A stretch of 64,000 nucleotides of DNA. Source: Gloeopeniophorella convolvens. Taxonomy: Eukaryota; Basidiomycota; Agaricomycetes; Russulales. This document shows positions 30,052 through 41,255 of this stretch, one piece after another; position 1 is the stretch's first letter; each line of letters starts with the position of its first letter. Made by a program: the position numbers and the translations under genes. The stretch spans positions 62,001-126,000 of the forward strand of contig WTXD01000044.1 in NCBI GenBank assembly GCA_022496205.1, given 5' to 3'. Under the pieces are notes generated by a model. That model was not told the origin of the DNA, searched no databases, and worked only from the letters and a program-made list of their open reading frames with translations.

Positions 30052-30428
30052 AACGCGGGTCTGCTACCTCAACGCATGGATCTCGCTTGCATTTGTGTGT
30101 ATACCTAATGTTGTGTATCTTGACGAGCTTTCACGATCTCATTGAGCCTTTCCTTTCTGCTTTGCATTTTCTTTTTCTTCACTAGCTTTTTATATAAAGA
30201 CATCTTCCATTTGCTGCGCGGAGTACTAGCTAGAGATTGATGCATTTTGCTGCCTCCCTATGTGATCAGATAAGGGGATATTCAAGACGAGGGCACGATT
30301 GACAGCGTGATATCGGGAAGTGTGTTGCATTGCGGGACTTTCATGGGCATGCAAGCATAGGTGCATTTAGAGATACACGACATCATAATCCGAGCGGCAA
30401 AAAGCTAAGAATGCGAGAGACAAGAGCC
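30052..30428. other. Intergenic, 377 bp between convergent genes
   Basis: 3' space of the mitochondrial carrier (+) and RPL23 (-). It is AT-richer than the flanking exons. No gene or repeat seen. Confidence 0.6.
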
Positions 30429-31062
<634 letters not shown>

Positions 31063-31981
31063 TTTGATGGGTTGTCTTGAGGGGTGCTTGCAATCGCCGC
31101 CGTCGGTACTATCCTCGCACCCACCGCCTGCTCACGTGGTGGCTGACTCCTGTACAGTTCTTCGGCATCTCCCGCTCTCCTCTTTGGGACTTCCTGGACT
31201 CCTACTTGTCGTTATATGGCGCCCTTCTGCAGCCGCATACGCTCTGTGCATGCGCGCCCATAGTTCTCGAATAGTGCCCCTCTCTGACACGGTACTTTAT
31301 CAAATACAGCCTCTTTGACTCGTTCTATCGCTAGCTGTCTCGCTTTGGCTGTGTCGCTGCTCACAGTCATTGCACTGGTGCATTTGCATACGTCTCAAGC
31401 CGTGCCCAAGTGCTTGGTTATAATTATGTGCCTAGAGGTGGCCCTTGGGTGGATGTCCCAGCTGCCGCCGATTCTTTCACTCTCCAAGATGCTATTGCTG
31501 CCGAGTTCCTAGTCGCGCAGCTCCCAAATGCTATTCGGGTGTCACTGTATGAATTATTGGCAGCGGTGTGCATGAAACAGTCGAATGAATGTGCACTATA
31601 TTCCGGCTATGTTCGTTTGTGATTGCGACGTTGCATGTCCAGGAGGGCATGGCATGACCAGCGCCGTTACGAGAGTTGATCTGGGTTGACCGGTTTACGA
31701 ACAGAGCGCCGGGCGAGGGTTCTGGTTACGCGGTTCGCGTCGTTCATTCCGAGTCATTGGTTCAAAGTACTAGCTGTCGCTTGGCCAGAGTTCTCTCCCC
31801 TTCCTATCCGCTCAGTCCGGCACACCCTCCATTTCCTTGAACTGCTGCGCTTTCTCTACCTTTCTTTCTTCTTTTCTTTTCCTTCTTAACCCTCCCCCCT
31901 CTCCCCTCTGCGCTGCCCCCCGCCTGTCCTATCTCACTCATCGCCCCCATACCCAATTCCACCCATCTATCCGGCGCACCC
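31063..31981. other. Intergenic, 920 bp between divergent genes
   Basis: Promoter space of RPL23 (-) and SPG1 (+). A strong C/T tract occupies about 31850-31915 (CTTTCTTTCTTCTTTTC-like), just upstream of the SPG1 start, as common in fungal promoters and 5' leaders. No gene seen. Confidence 0.6.
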
Positions 31982-32837
31982 ATGTCTGCTAGTGCATCAT
32001 CATCTTCGACGCCCACACCTGGCCCGTCCAATGGCGCGCATCCGCTGCTCGCCAACAACGATGAGAAGAACAGGTACGCACCCCATCGCAATGGCGCCAA
32101 CGCGTCACTCAATCCCGCCTAGCGTCGTCATTAAGGTGGGCATGGTCGGGGACTCCCAGATCGGCAAGACGAGCTTGATGGTCAAGTATGTCGAGGGGAG
32201 CTTCGATGAGGACTATATCCAGACGCTGGGTGCGTCCTCTTTGCCTCTCGTCGCCCTCGCGCCTCGTCGCGGTCATCTCATACCGCCGCCTGCGCCCAGG
32301 CGTCAACTTCATGGAGAAGACGATCTCGGTGCGGCGGACGACAATCACGTTCTCCATCTGGGACTTAGGCGGGCAGCGCGAGTTCGTGAACATGCTCCCG
32401 CTTGTGTGTAACGACGCAGTGGCCATCCTGTTCATGTTCGACCTCTCGCGCAAGTCGACGCTCAACTCGGTGAAGGAGTGGTACCGCCAAGCGCGAGGGT
32501 TCAACAAGGTGCGTCCGCCGCCCGTGGTTCTACCACCCCACCGCGGCGCACGCAAGCCGACTCGGACCACCTTGCACAGACTGCGATCCCGTTTCTCATC
32601 GGGACTAAGTTCGACACCTTTGCGACGTTTCCGCGCGACGAGCAGGAGGAGATCACCAAGCAGGCGAAGCGCTTCGCCAAGGCGATGCACGCGTCGCTCA
32701 TCTTCTGCTCAACATCGGCGTCCATCAACGTGCAGAAGATTTTCAAAATCGTGCTCGCTAAAGCATTCGACCTCAAGTGTGTCATCCCGGAGATCGAGGG
32801 CGTCGGTGAGCCCATATTATTATACGTGGACGTCTGA
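31982..32837 (+). CDS. SPG1: Septation-initiation GTPase (Spg1/Tem1)
   Basis: Ras-superfamily GTPase at the spindle pole body that triggers the septation initiation network/mitotic exit cascade. Four exons (31982-32073, 32123-32229, 32300-32508, 32580-32837) join to 666 nt, 221 aa. Visible: P-loop [14 protein letters not shown], switch region [30 protein letters not shown] (G3, with the Spg1/Tem1 Gly-Gln pair), and the unusual G4 GTKFD typical of this family. There is no C-terminal CAAX box, as expected. The N-terminal ~30 residues are Ser/Pro-rich and specific to this organism. All introns have GT-AG ends. Confidence 0.93.
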
Positions 32838-33557
32838 GCGCGCCGCGCGGACGGCTGCCCCTCCCCATCCTTTGTCCGCGCCGCATCCACGTGGACTGTA
32901 CGATACACATACACACAATGTTGTCCGGACTCGACGCGACGCGAGTGACCCTGTGCCCAGGCCCCGCGGATCTGGCGACACGTCCCCCGCGCCGCCTCGC
33001 GAGCTGATTCCGCCTGCATTCGTTGTATATATATATCCCCTTCTGTGTCCGCCCCCGCCGCACATCCGTCGTCGTTCCATTGTTGCTGCTGCATATCACG
33101 CTCCGTCTCATCGATCTACCGCTTTACTCATCCCACACGTCGCACCCCGCCCTTTATCCGTATTTCAGGCTTTATTAGTTTGTTTCATCATATATGGGGG
33201 GTCCCTGTGACGCCGCCCACGCTCCTTAGACCCTTACTCCAAACAGCCATATATGCGCCTCGATCCTCGTCCTATTATGCTCTACCATGTTTTCGATTTT
33301 TGGACGCTGGTATTAATGCATTTATCGAGGCCGACTGGCAGCAAGCCATGGCTGATTGTACCGAGGGTCATTTGAGGTTTGGTCACATACGGCTGCTTGC
33401 ACGCTGCACGCGGCCGAGTTCCAACTTGAACGTCACGCTCATTTGCTTATGTCGCCGGAATGGCGGGTCTCGGGCCGTTACTTCCGTGACCGCAATGACG
33501 ATCGGCACCGGCACACTTTGTTTAACGCAGCTCAAGCACCGACCGCCGGCCACCACC
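32838..33557. other. Intergenic, 720 bp
   Basis: Between SPG1 and the RBM18-like gene, same strand. It includes AT-rich patches (tatatatat near 33029 and 33196). No independent gene recognised; open frames here read through from SPG1 or into RBM18. Confidence 0.55.
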
Positions 33558-34686
33558 ATGCCCGACTCGCCAACTCCTGGGCCATCTAGACCTGCATCCT
33601 CGGGCTCGTCACTGCTCTCATATCCAGCTGCTGAGCCCGTGGAAGAAGCGTCGACCTCGCGCGCCTCGACGCCGCCGCGGGAGCTGCTCAAGAATCGCCT
33701 CTATGTCGGCAACCTGCACCCCACCATAGACGAGTGCGTACCCTACCCTGGCACTCGCCTCGACGACAGCATCGCTCATGTTTTCCCCACGGGATAGGTA
33801 CACTCTAATTCAGGTCTTCTCCAGGTACGGCAAGCTCGCGCGCCTCGACTACCTCTTCCACAAGACCGGCGCGCTGCGCGGCAAGCCGCGTGGGTACGCC
33901 TTCGTCGAGTACACCAACGAAGCGGTAAGCCCCTCTCCCTCCTCCCTCCCACACGCATCGCTCAACCCGGGTCTTCGGTCACCCCCGCGCACCGCACCGC
34001 ACCACACACGCATATGCATACGCACATCGCGAACACCACAGACCCGGGTTCTCGAGACGGATGCGACGCGCTGACCGCCGCCGCGCAGGACGCAGCTGCC
34101 GCACTTGGCGCGCACGGGCGCGTGCTGCGCGGGCGGCCGATCGCCGTCACGAACGCGCACCAGGCGCCGCCCGACGCGCACGCAGGGGGCGCACGGCGCG
34201 GCGCGGGCGCCGCCTCCGACGCCGGGCGCCCGACAACGCTCAGCATGATTAAGAGTGCACCTACGCGCGCGAGGTGCGTTCGAGCGTGCTGTTATGGGGG
34301 TGTTGGGCAGAGGGTGCTGATATACGTTGGTGGTATGCAGGACGGGCGACAAGATCGCGCTGATGGAGGCGAAGCTGCAGCAGCTCGCGCAGGCGCCGCC
34401 GACAGGGAGTGAGCCGCCTGCACCTGCGCACCCGTCGCTGCCACAGAAGCCGGGGACATACGCACCAGCGCCAGCGGTTAGGACTGCGCCCACTGCGCGC
34501 CCTCCTGGCAGGGCGCCACCACCCTCGGTCGCGCTCAAGCCACCAGCCGCTCCGAAGCCACCAGCCGGGCTGCCAATGGTACCACATACTGCGATTACAA
34601 CGCCAGTGCCACGCAAGGGTATTACAGGGCTGAAGGGTGTGAAGATTGTGAAGCGGAAGGATAAAGCGAAGGAAGGCGAGGCTTGA
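33558..34686 (+). CDS. RBM18: RBM18-like RNA-binding protein
   Basis: Single-RRM protein similar to animal RBM18, whose molecular role is poorly known. Four exons (33558-33733, 33798-33924, 34089-34273, 34341-34686) join to 834 nt, 277 aa. RRM: RNP2 LYVGNLHPTIDEYTLI near residue 50 and RNP1 GKPRGYAFVEY, joined by the family-typical LDYLFHKTGALRG. The conserved C-terminal helix DKIALMEAKLQQLAQ corresponds to the RBM18 KIKAIEAKL segment. The tail is Pro/Ala-rich and ends in a basic KGVKIVKRKDKAKEG. The third exon is very GC-rich and Ala/Arg-rich. The call rests on this combined RRM and helix pattern. Confidence 0.85.
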
Positions 34687-34804
34687 AGGTCTCCTGGCCT
34701 ACGGATGGAGGCTACTGTTTTCACGGCTGCTACTTGATGCTATACCATGTTATTGGGAGCTCATTATACGTGCTGAAAGACACGACGCAAAATGCAAAAA
34801 TGAA

Positions 34805-34887
34805 CTCCCTGGCGGGGAGTCGAACCCCGCTCTCGCGCGGCCAATGAAATGACAGGCGCGTGTACTAATCCGATATACTACCAGGGA
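34805..34887 (-). tRNA. tRNA-Asp (GUC) with a 10-nt intron
   Basis: Read on the minus strand, the acceptor stem TCCCTGG pairs exactly with CCAGGGA and the discriminator is G. The anticodon stem CGCGC/GCGCG encloses a 17-nt loop. That equals the normal loop CTGTCAC (anticodon GTC) plus a 10-nt intron after position 37. The T-arm (GTTCGACTCCCC) and D-arm are normal. Total 83 nt, 73 after splicing. Such short introns just 3' of the anticodon are removed by the tRNA splicing endonuclease. Confidence 0.92.
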
Positions 34888-35043
34888 CTTGTTGTATCTT
34901 TCATGCAGAGCATATACACTATGATTACGCGATAATCAAAGACATCCGCTGCCGTGCGCCACACCCCGTGAAAAGCATGGGATGGTACATGGTCTGATTA
35001 AACACGAAGGAGCGACGCGTCGCGCCGCGATATTCTAGATATT

Positions 35044-36370
35044 CTACAAAGGCTCAATATGCGGCACCGGGCCGATCGGCACGACTCGCGTCGCACCACC
35101 ACACTGTTGATACGGAGTGTGGGTCAGACGTGCCCACGCTGAAAGCACGAGGGGCCGACCCACCGTGTCGAAGGTAGTAAAGAAGCCGTTCTTGATGTGG
35201 TCGAAGTCTGTTGAAGATTGGAACGCAGGGTTCCTCCAATAAAGTTTACGCAGCCATCTAAACAGCCTCGCGTCATGTGGGTTGCGCAGCAAGACCGCTG
35301 ACGGGCGTACAAGTGGATACTTGGGTAACCCCGACGAATCGTACGCATGTTGCACTTGAAGTATTGGCAGTAAGCTGTGTCGAAGCGAATCTACACCAAA
35401 AATGAGGAAACGTCAATGCAGAACCAATTCGAACATACCACATCCACGTAAAGCTTGATGTCCACTTCGGTAAGGCGGCTGCCCATAACATACTCTCTGT
35501 CTCGTAATACTCGCTCTAGCTCGTCAAAGCTTTCGAATAAGGGTATCACGTTTTCACAGTATCGCATCGAGCTCTTGGCGAATCCAGTCTTGAGTATAGC
35601 ATCTGCGGAAATTACGCGTCAGCACAGCCGACGCGCAGCAAGTCCAAGCCCAAGGACACAAACTAGTGATCTTCTCCTTGATCCAGTGTGTCATATAATC
35701 AATGTCATCTCTAAGCTCTGCAGGGTACATATCGATCCTGGCTTTGTCCGGAGGAAGGATGTCATTGAACGATGAATTGAACATCCTGACGATGTCATTG
35801 GCGTTGTTATTGACTATCCTTTCCGTCTTCCTGTCCCATAGCAGCGGCACGGCGAAGCTAAGCACATGTACGTCAGCGCCCAGGCCGGCGGGCACTTCCT
35901 TGATTAGTCAGGCGGTGTTGCTCACCCTCCCTTCCAGTGAGGATGCGAGCGCGTGTACAAGTCCCGTACATTCCGGGAGCCGTAAAGGGGATCACTATCT
36001 GTGCCTGGAAAGCTATCTGCAGAGGCAAATGCCCATCCATCTTTTCCAAGGCGAGGAGAGACCGTGGTGATGCCTGTGAACGCGACCACTCAGCAGAGTC
36101 CATGGCGCGTGAATATGCATTGCAATCACGTGCCGATGTAGTCCTCAAGGCCCTTGAGTCTCAGCATGATAAGACACTGGGCCGCCCAAGCTGGGAACAA
36201 TGTGTCAGCAAAGAGATGCGGTTGGGCGGTGATAAGTGTGGCGTACGACAGCTAGAAGACGAATAGAGATGGTAGCGTGCTGGTCGAAATGGAATGTCGG
36301 ATCCATGAGCCTGGGTATCAGGGCGAGAGGACATGGGGGTCACCTTTCTCGGCAGGGTAAGGGGAATCAT
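35044..36370 (-). CDS. Glutathionyl-hydroquinone reductase (xi-class GST), divergent paralog
   Basis: GSH-dependent reductase that removes glutathione from glutathionyl-hydroquinones, such as quinones from lignin breakdown. Eight exons in gene order (36370-36247, 36190-36134, 36073-35926, 35857-35664, 35602-35439, 35390-35311, 35257-35164, 35103-35044) stay in frame. The catalytic motif is RYHLYSSSSCPWAAQ, so the essential Cys is kept, although the next Cys-Pro-Trp-Ala-His/Ser-Arg position is Gln. The C-terminal half matches its neighbour ([33 protein letters not shown]). The N-terminus is short and lacks the F-R…FPPEK segment of the sister gene. ATGs at 36370 and 36334 are both in frame (306 or 294 aa). 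Intron 36074-36133 begins GC on the coding strand. The gene is more diverged than its sister but shows no stop or frame break. Confidence 0.8.
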
Positions 36371-36832
36371 GGCCAATGATGTGCCGGATATCTGGGACGG
36401 TGGAGTAGGTGTGTCCTAAGCTAGCGCAGAGGAGCTGGGAGAAGTCGGGACTAAAGTAGCTCATGAGCACATTGCCGTCCAGGTTAAGAATGGTGCCCAT
36501 GGGTAGAGGCGCCTGTCGGAGAAAGCAAGAGACCGGACGAGAGGGCTTTAATAGAAAAGTCGAAGTCTTTCGCGCATGGCTCGGAATAGCAGAACATGGC
36601 CAAGGAGACGTGGTACGCGACGGGTGCCGGCGCCAGGTGAATCTTACTGGACAATTTGTCATGCTCAGGAGAGCGCACGGAGATGCATTAGTCATCATGC
36701 GAAATGTTCCTTCGATCCGGTCAGCAGCTTCGACACCGCGCCGTAGCTTTGTCCGCCCTGCGGCCCCGCGCCTGTCCCCTATATAACTCTCTGGGCTCTG
36801 CTGACGGCCCCTCCATACATTCTGTTGGAACC
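36371..36832. promoter_or_regulatory. Shared divergent promoter of the two glutathionyl-hydroquinone reductases
   Basis: 462 bp separate the two head-to-head start codons. A TATA box (TATATAA) at about 36779-36785 sits some 50 bp before the plus-strand ATG. A matching TATA for the minus gene is not obvious. Open frames here on the minus strand show no family resemblance. Confidence 0.5.
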
Positions 36833-38183
36833 ATGTCGCGCGACGTTTCTGTACAGTCTGACATCTCAAAAATGCGCACACAGCCAGACGGCTCCTTCAA
36901 TCGCCCTGCGTCTTCGTTCCGAAACTTCATCCAGCCCGGCGGACAGTTTCCGCCCGAGAAAGGCATGCCCCCCTGATCCGTCGCGCGCATTCAATGCGGA
37001 CGCGTCCATTCATCGTACTGACTCTTGACGTAGATCGCTATCATCTTTATGTTTCCTATGCTTGCCGTAAGCTCACCAGGGCTTCGATGGTTTCTCGTGA
37101 CAGACAGCTTTATTAGCTTGGGCCTCCCGTACCCTTATCGTGCGCAAGTTGAAGGGCCTGGAGGACTTCATCCGTGAGCATACTCCACATCTGGCAAATT
37201 CACGTTCTCATCAGCCTAGCCTTCACCGTCGTCTCGCCTCACATGGGGGCCCATGGCTGGCCTTTTGCCTCTGTCGATCAGTTCCCAGGTGCAGATGTCG
37301 ACCCGCTCTACCAATCCGAGCACGTCAAGGACCTCTACCTCCGCGCGGACAGCAAGTACTCCGGGCGCTTTACCGTGCCGGTGCTCTGGGACAAGAAGCA
37401 ACACACTATCGTTAACAACGAGTCTTCGGAGATCATCCGCATGTTCAACTCGGCGTTCAATAATCTCATCCCGAAGGACAAGGCTGTGCTTGATTTCTAC
37501 CCAGAGGACCTCCGGAAAGAAATTGACGACGTGAACGAATGGGTTTATGATGCGATCAATAGTACGTCTAGGTACCGCCGCTCAGTGTGGTGCAGCTAAT
37601 CGCACTGCACCTTGCGTAGACGGCGTGTACAAGTCCGGATTTGCAACGACGTTCCCGGCGTATCGTGCAGCCGTCGTTCCCCTATTTGATGCGCTTGACC
37701 GCATCGAGGCGATGTTAAAAGAGAAAACCTATCTCATCGGCGACCGCCTGACCGAGGCCGATATCCGCCTCTACGTTACAATTGTCCGCTTCGTCGAATC
37801 TGCAGGACATACCGGGTACTAATTTGGTTGCCAGATTCGATTTGACCCCGTCTATGTCAGTCACTTCAAGTGTAACTTGCGCACGATTCGTGGTGGCTAC
37901 CCCAACATTCATCTGTAAGATCCGTTATGTAAACTTGGTCTAATCTTGCCAGTTTAAACTATTCCGCTCAGGTGGCTGCGCAGGCTTTACTGGCAAAATG
38001 ACGCTTTCCAGTCCACCACCGACTTTGAGCACATCAAGACCCACTACTTCTGGTCCCACACCTCGGTAAGTGCTTACGTTTCTGACTCGTGGAGCGGGGG
38101 TCTTACCAGCTGCCTAGATCAACCCCCACCGCATCGTGCCTATTGGCCCCGTTCCCCACATCGAGCCGCTGAATGCCGAATAA
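36833..38183 (+). CDS. Glutathionyl-hydroquinone reductase (xi-class GST, ECM4-like)
   Basis: Cytosolic enzyme reducing glutathionyl-hydroquinones with GSH. Eight exons (36833-36962, 37034-37066, 37117-37173, 37220-37561, 37620-37783, 37835-37914, 37972-38065, 38118-38183) join to 966 nt, 321 aa, the normal family size. The N-terminal segment [13 protein letters not shown]…FPPEK is followed by [18 protein letters not shown] with the catalytic Cys. Then come [40 protein letters not shown], and the helical C-terminal domain ending [15 protein letters not shown]. The first intron (36963-37033) uses a GC donor (GAAAG|GCATGC); no GT alternative preserves EK-D-RYHLY. Five intron positions match the minus-strand neighbour, so the pair arose by inverted duplication. 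Confidence 0.93.
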
Positions 38184-39335
38184 ATAACTGTATCCGAGTA
38201 ATGGGGGCTATGAGCTCGCCTGCGCAGTGGGGCAATTGTACTAGTACACGCTTTGTAAGTTAGTATAAGAAATCGTGCCATTAGCCCTGTATACGCAGAA
38301 TTGGAAATGAGGTTACCGGTCCAGCTTTGAAAGAATGGGTCCAAACCTGTCCAAACGTAGACAATCGGTGTGCGCCGCCCATCAAACGCCGGTGATTGCG
38401 CATCCACAAATGACATAATATCTGACAAAAGTTGACGCGCTGGCACGGGGAGCTTCTTGTGCTGTGTCGGCGACCTCTGAAGTTTGAAGGCTGGCCGAGC
38501 ACATCAGTCGTATGGGGCATCATAGGCCATCGTCAAGGCTTACACACTCGTGCTCAACCTACCGCTTCTCCGGTGTACTTTCTCTCTACACTTTGCACGA
38601 AAGAGATTGCCCGATGCACGCAACTCCACGCAACCTAGCTGCGGTGTGAGGACCGCACCACGCAAGGCGCACCTCTACATCACACACGAGACTTCGTACA
38701 CGGGGCCTCACACGCACACATGAGCACTTCTTTCGTGACCGACCGGTGCGCATTCAGCAGGACTCCAACCCGGCATGCTTAGTGGGCATCGGCCGAAAAT
38801 GGTGTCCACTTTCCCCCGCTGCCTGTGCCGTCTTCATAAGCCCCAGGCAGGTGCAGCGGCATGCCTTGCTGGATGCGTCGGGCCCCGTCAGATGATGCAT
38901 TTCCGCAACATCTTTCCGGTTTCTTGCTAATGGTGGTGTTGTATGTCTCGCTGCGGGTATTGGATTGCCGTGACTGGAGACGGTACTTTACGAATCAGCT
39001 GCAGTGCGTGTGCAAAATGGTGAGAGAGCTGTTACCGGGTCTGGTGGCGAACTGCGAATGTGGTGCGATACGGAGGTAGCCTCCGCCGGTACAAGACAGA
39101 AGCACGGGTAAGCGAGCGCGTAAACCCTCGTAAACCGCGGCGGTTTTTTGGAGGCGTTGGGTTGAGCAGGGCCGTCGGGGTTGCGACCCCGTTGAAATTC
39201 CACAGGTTCTCGTTAGACTCCATGGGATCGATTGTCGCGAGAGGCTCCATCCATCTGATTCCGCCCGTCACGGCACTCCAGTTACTGCAGCAGTCATTGA
39301 CGCAGCGGAAGGGGAAAATAGGTATATTGCAGTGA
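38184..39335. other. Intergenic, 1.15 kb between convergent genes
   Basis: 3' space of the plus-strand reductase and the GET5-like gene. Small ORFs only. No gene, tRNA or repeat recognised. Confidence 0.55.
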
Positions 39336-40401
39336 CTATGTGCCGGCCATCCCGACAACGCCGACGTAGTCACGAATCTTTGCGATCTCGCTCGCCGTCA
39401 GGACACCCTTACTAGCGGCAAGGTAATCTTCGAACGCGACAGACGCATCTCCCCGGGTAGTGAACTCTGATCTGCAGCAACAATACATGGGTCAGTGGAG
39501 GCCAACACAACGAACCGTTGAACGGACGGACCTCAGGAATGCAAGCAGTTTCTCCCAGTATTCTGGCTGAGATACAGTGACGCGGTAAGTGGACTGTGGC
39601 AGGGCTGGCTCTGGCGGCAGGTCAGCAGAGAGGGAGAATCCATCCTCGGCGACGAGCTGAATATCCTGAGGCTTTTCCAGAGGCGAAGATGGCGTAGGGG
39701 ATAGGACAACAGATGGGATGCGACCGTGTCCCCGCCTCCTCTCTGAAGATGGGGTAGGGCTCAGCGAGGATCGTTCCGAAGGCGAGTCGACAGATAGCGA
39801 CGGCGTGGGCACAGGTAGCGAAGGAGCCGGCTCCGGCGCGGGTGACTTGGAAGGATCCCAGTCGACGCCGGGCTTGACCATCAGGTTGATGGTGCCTCCG
39901 TCCTGGACGTTGTACTCTTTCAGGAGCTTGGCATCAGCTAGTGCCTTTCCCTTCAGAAGAAGCCGCTGAGCATCTGCAGGGGGCGCACGGGGCTGCGCTG
40001 CTATCTGGCTTTTGATAGACGAGATGGCGTCTGCTGGAGACACAGGGATAGTGATTGAGAAGGATGGCTTGAGGGATTTAAACGTGACTTGAAGAGTGGA
40101 TGGCGCTGCGCAGCAAATCGTAAGGCCGATGACACCCCAGAAACACGAATACATCATCCTCACCGGCTGAAGGCTCTTCCTCCTTCTTCACCTCTGGAGG
40201 GGCAGGGACATCAACCTAACGGTGGTATCTAGTTGGGTGCCCAAGGCACTTCAATGGATCGATCGTGCTCACCTGGAGAATGGGAATCTTCTTCAGAGTC
40301 CTCTCCGGTTGCTCCTGGAAGTCATTGTCGAACGTGACTGGCTGTGACGCGAGAATGTTGACGAAAGATTTGACGAAAGCGAGTTCTGCCTGCTCCGCCA
40401 T
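39336..40401 (-). CDS. GET5/MDY2-like ubiquitin-like-domain protein
   Basis: Likely adaptor of the GET pathway that passes tail-anchored membrane proteins towards Get3. Four exons in gene order (40401-40273, 40215-40164, 40105-39532, 39471-39336) join to 891 nt, 296 aa. The N-terminal helix AELAFVKSFVNILASQPVTF resembles the Get4-binding segment. A ubiquitin-like fold follows (~62-140: VTFKSLKPSFSITIP, RLLLKGKALADAKLL, DGGTINLMVKPG). Next is a Ser/Pro-rich linker and a C-terminal helical stretch (YWEKLLAFLRSEF, ASEIAKIRDYVGVVG), where the homodimerisation domain lies in GET5. It is head to head with NDUFS5, 127 bp between starts. It could instead be another ubiquitin-like adaptor, but the domain order favours GET5. 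Confidence 0.8.
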
Positions 40402-40528
40402 GGTCGATCAGCTCAACACTGCGGGCGCTTGCAGATCTAGCCGTAACAGCAGCGCAGCGCCAGGCTTGGGTCGGCCCGGCTTCGTCCGTCCTCCAACGTC
40501 TCCGACCACAACTTAGACTTTTGCAACC
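40402..40528. promoter_or_regulatory. Very short bidirectional promoter, GET5-like / NDUFS5
   Basis: 127 bp between two divergent start codons, too short for two independent promoters. No TATA box is visible. Shared use is inferred from the spacing. Confidence 0.55.
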
Positions 40529-41049
40529 ATGGCTGTAAGTCCTTGTTCATATCAGGCAGTCAACTTTGCTAACGAGTGATCATCTCTGTGCGTTAGTCTG
40601 GTTTCGGCTTCAACGGTGGTATGTCGCGCTCTTGAAGCCCACGGACTGTGGGTTCAATTTGTTGCAGGACGATCGCGTTGCTTCGCGTACTGGCAGGAGT
40701 TCTCCAAGGTGCGGGCACCGTTCATCCAGAAGTGCTCGGAATAACCCCAATCATTTCGTATAGTGCTACGCCGAAACCGATAACCCGAGGGAATGCCGGC
40801 CTCAATCGGATGACTATTTAGAGTGCCTGCACCACACGAAGGAGGTATGTTCCCCAAGCTCGCTCCCTTTGGACATCATGTCACGCTGTTTCCAAGATTG
40901 CACGCGCGAAAGCTATCAAAGAGGAGTTTGTGAAGAAGGCGCAGCACCAGGCTGCGGAGGGGCGAAAAATAGCGGATGTGCTGGCGGACGGAGTGATCAC
41001 TAGTGTGGGTCTCATCCAACGAGGGGGAAGTGAAGCGTCGAAACACTAA
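40529..41049 (+). CDS. Mitochondrial complex I subunit NDUFS5-like (twin CX9C)
   Basis: Accessory intermembrane-space subunit of NADH:ubiquinone oxidoreductase. Five exons (40529-40534, 40597-40618, 40668-40708, 40764-40844, 40897-41049) join to 303 nt, 100 aa. The first exon codes only for Met-Ala. Two exact CX9C pairs are present: CFAYWQEFSKC and CRPQSDDYLEC, the mark of proteins oxidatively folded by Mia40. The second half is Lys/Ala-rich helix. Size, N-terminal SGFGFNGGRSRCF and the CX9C spacing point to NDUFS5; other twin-CX9C proteins are less likely. Confidence 0.85.
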
Positions 41050-41255
41050 GCTAGACATCCGCGCTTTGCGTATTTCGACAGAGCTTTCTGCATGTACCAT
41101 TGACAGTGTTGGCCTGGCCATGCGGAGGTCTGTCTCCAATTGTCGGTCATGGGACCGCCATCGTGGGCTCTTTTATTACGTCAGCTGCGGGCGAGAATCG
41201 CGTATGCCTTTTACTGGACTCGAGGCCCGCCGTAACTTCTCCGTACCAGACCACC

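Noticed and set aside
36190..36260. Loss of the catalytic Cys in the minus-strand glutathionyl-hydroquinone reductase
   Set aside because: This appeared only with a donor three bases off. Using GTACGC as donor gives SSSSCPWAAQ with Cys-Pro-Trp intact and the correct spacing.
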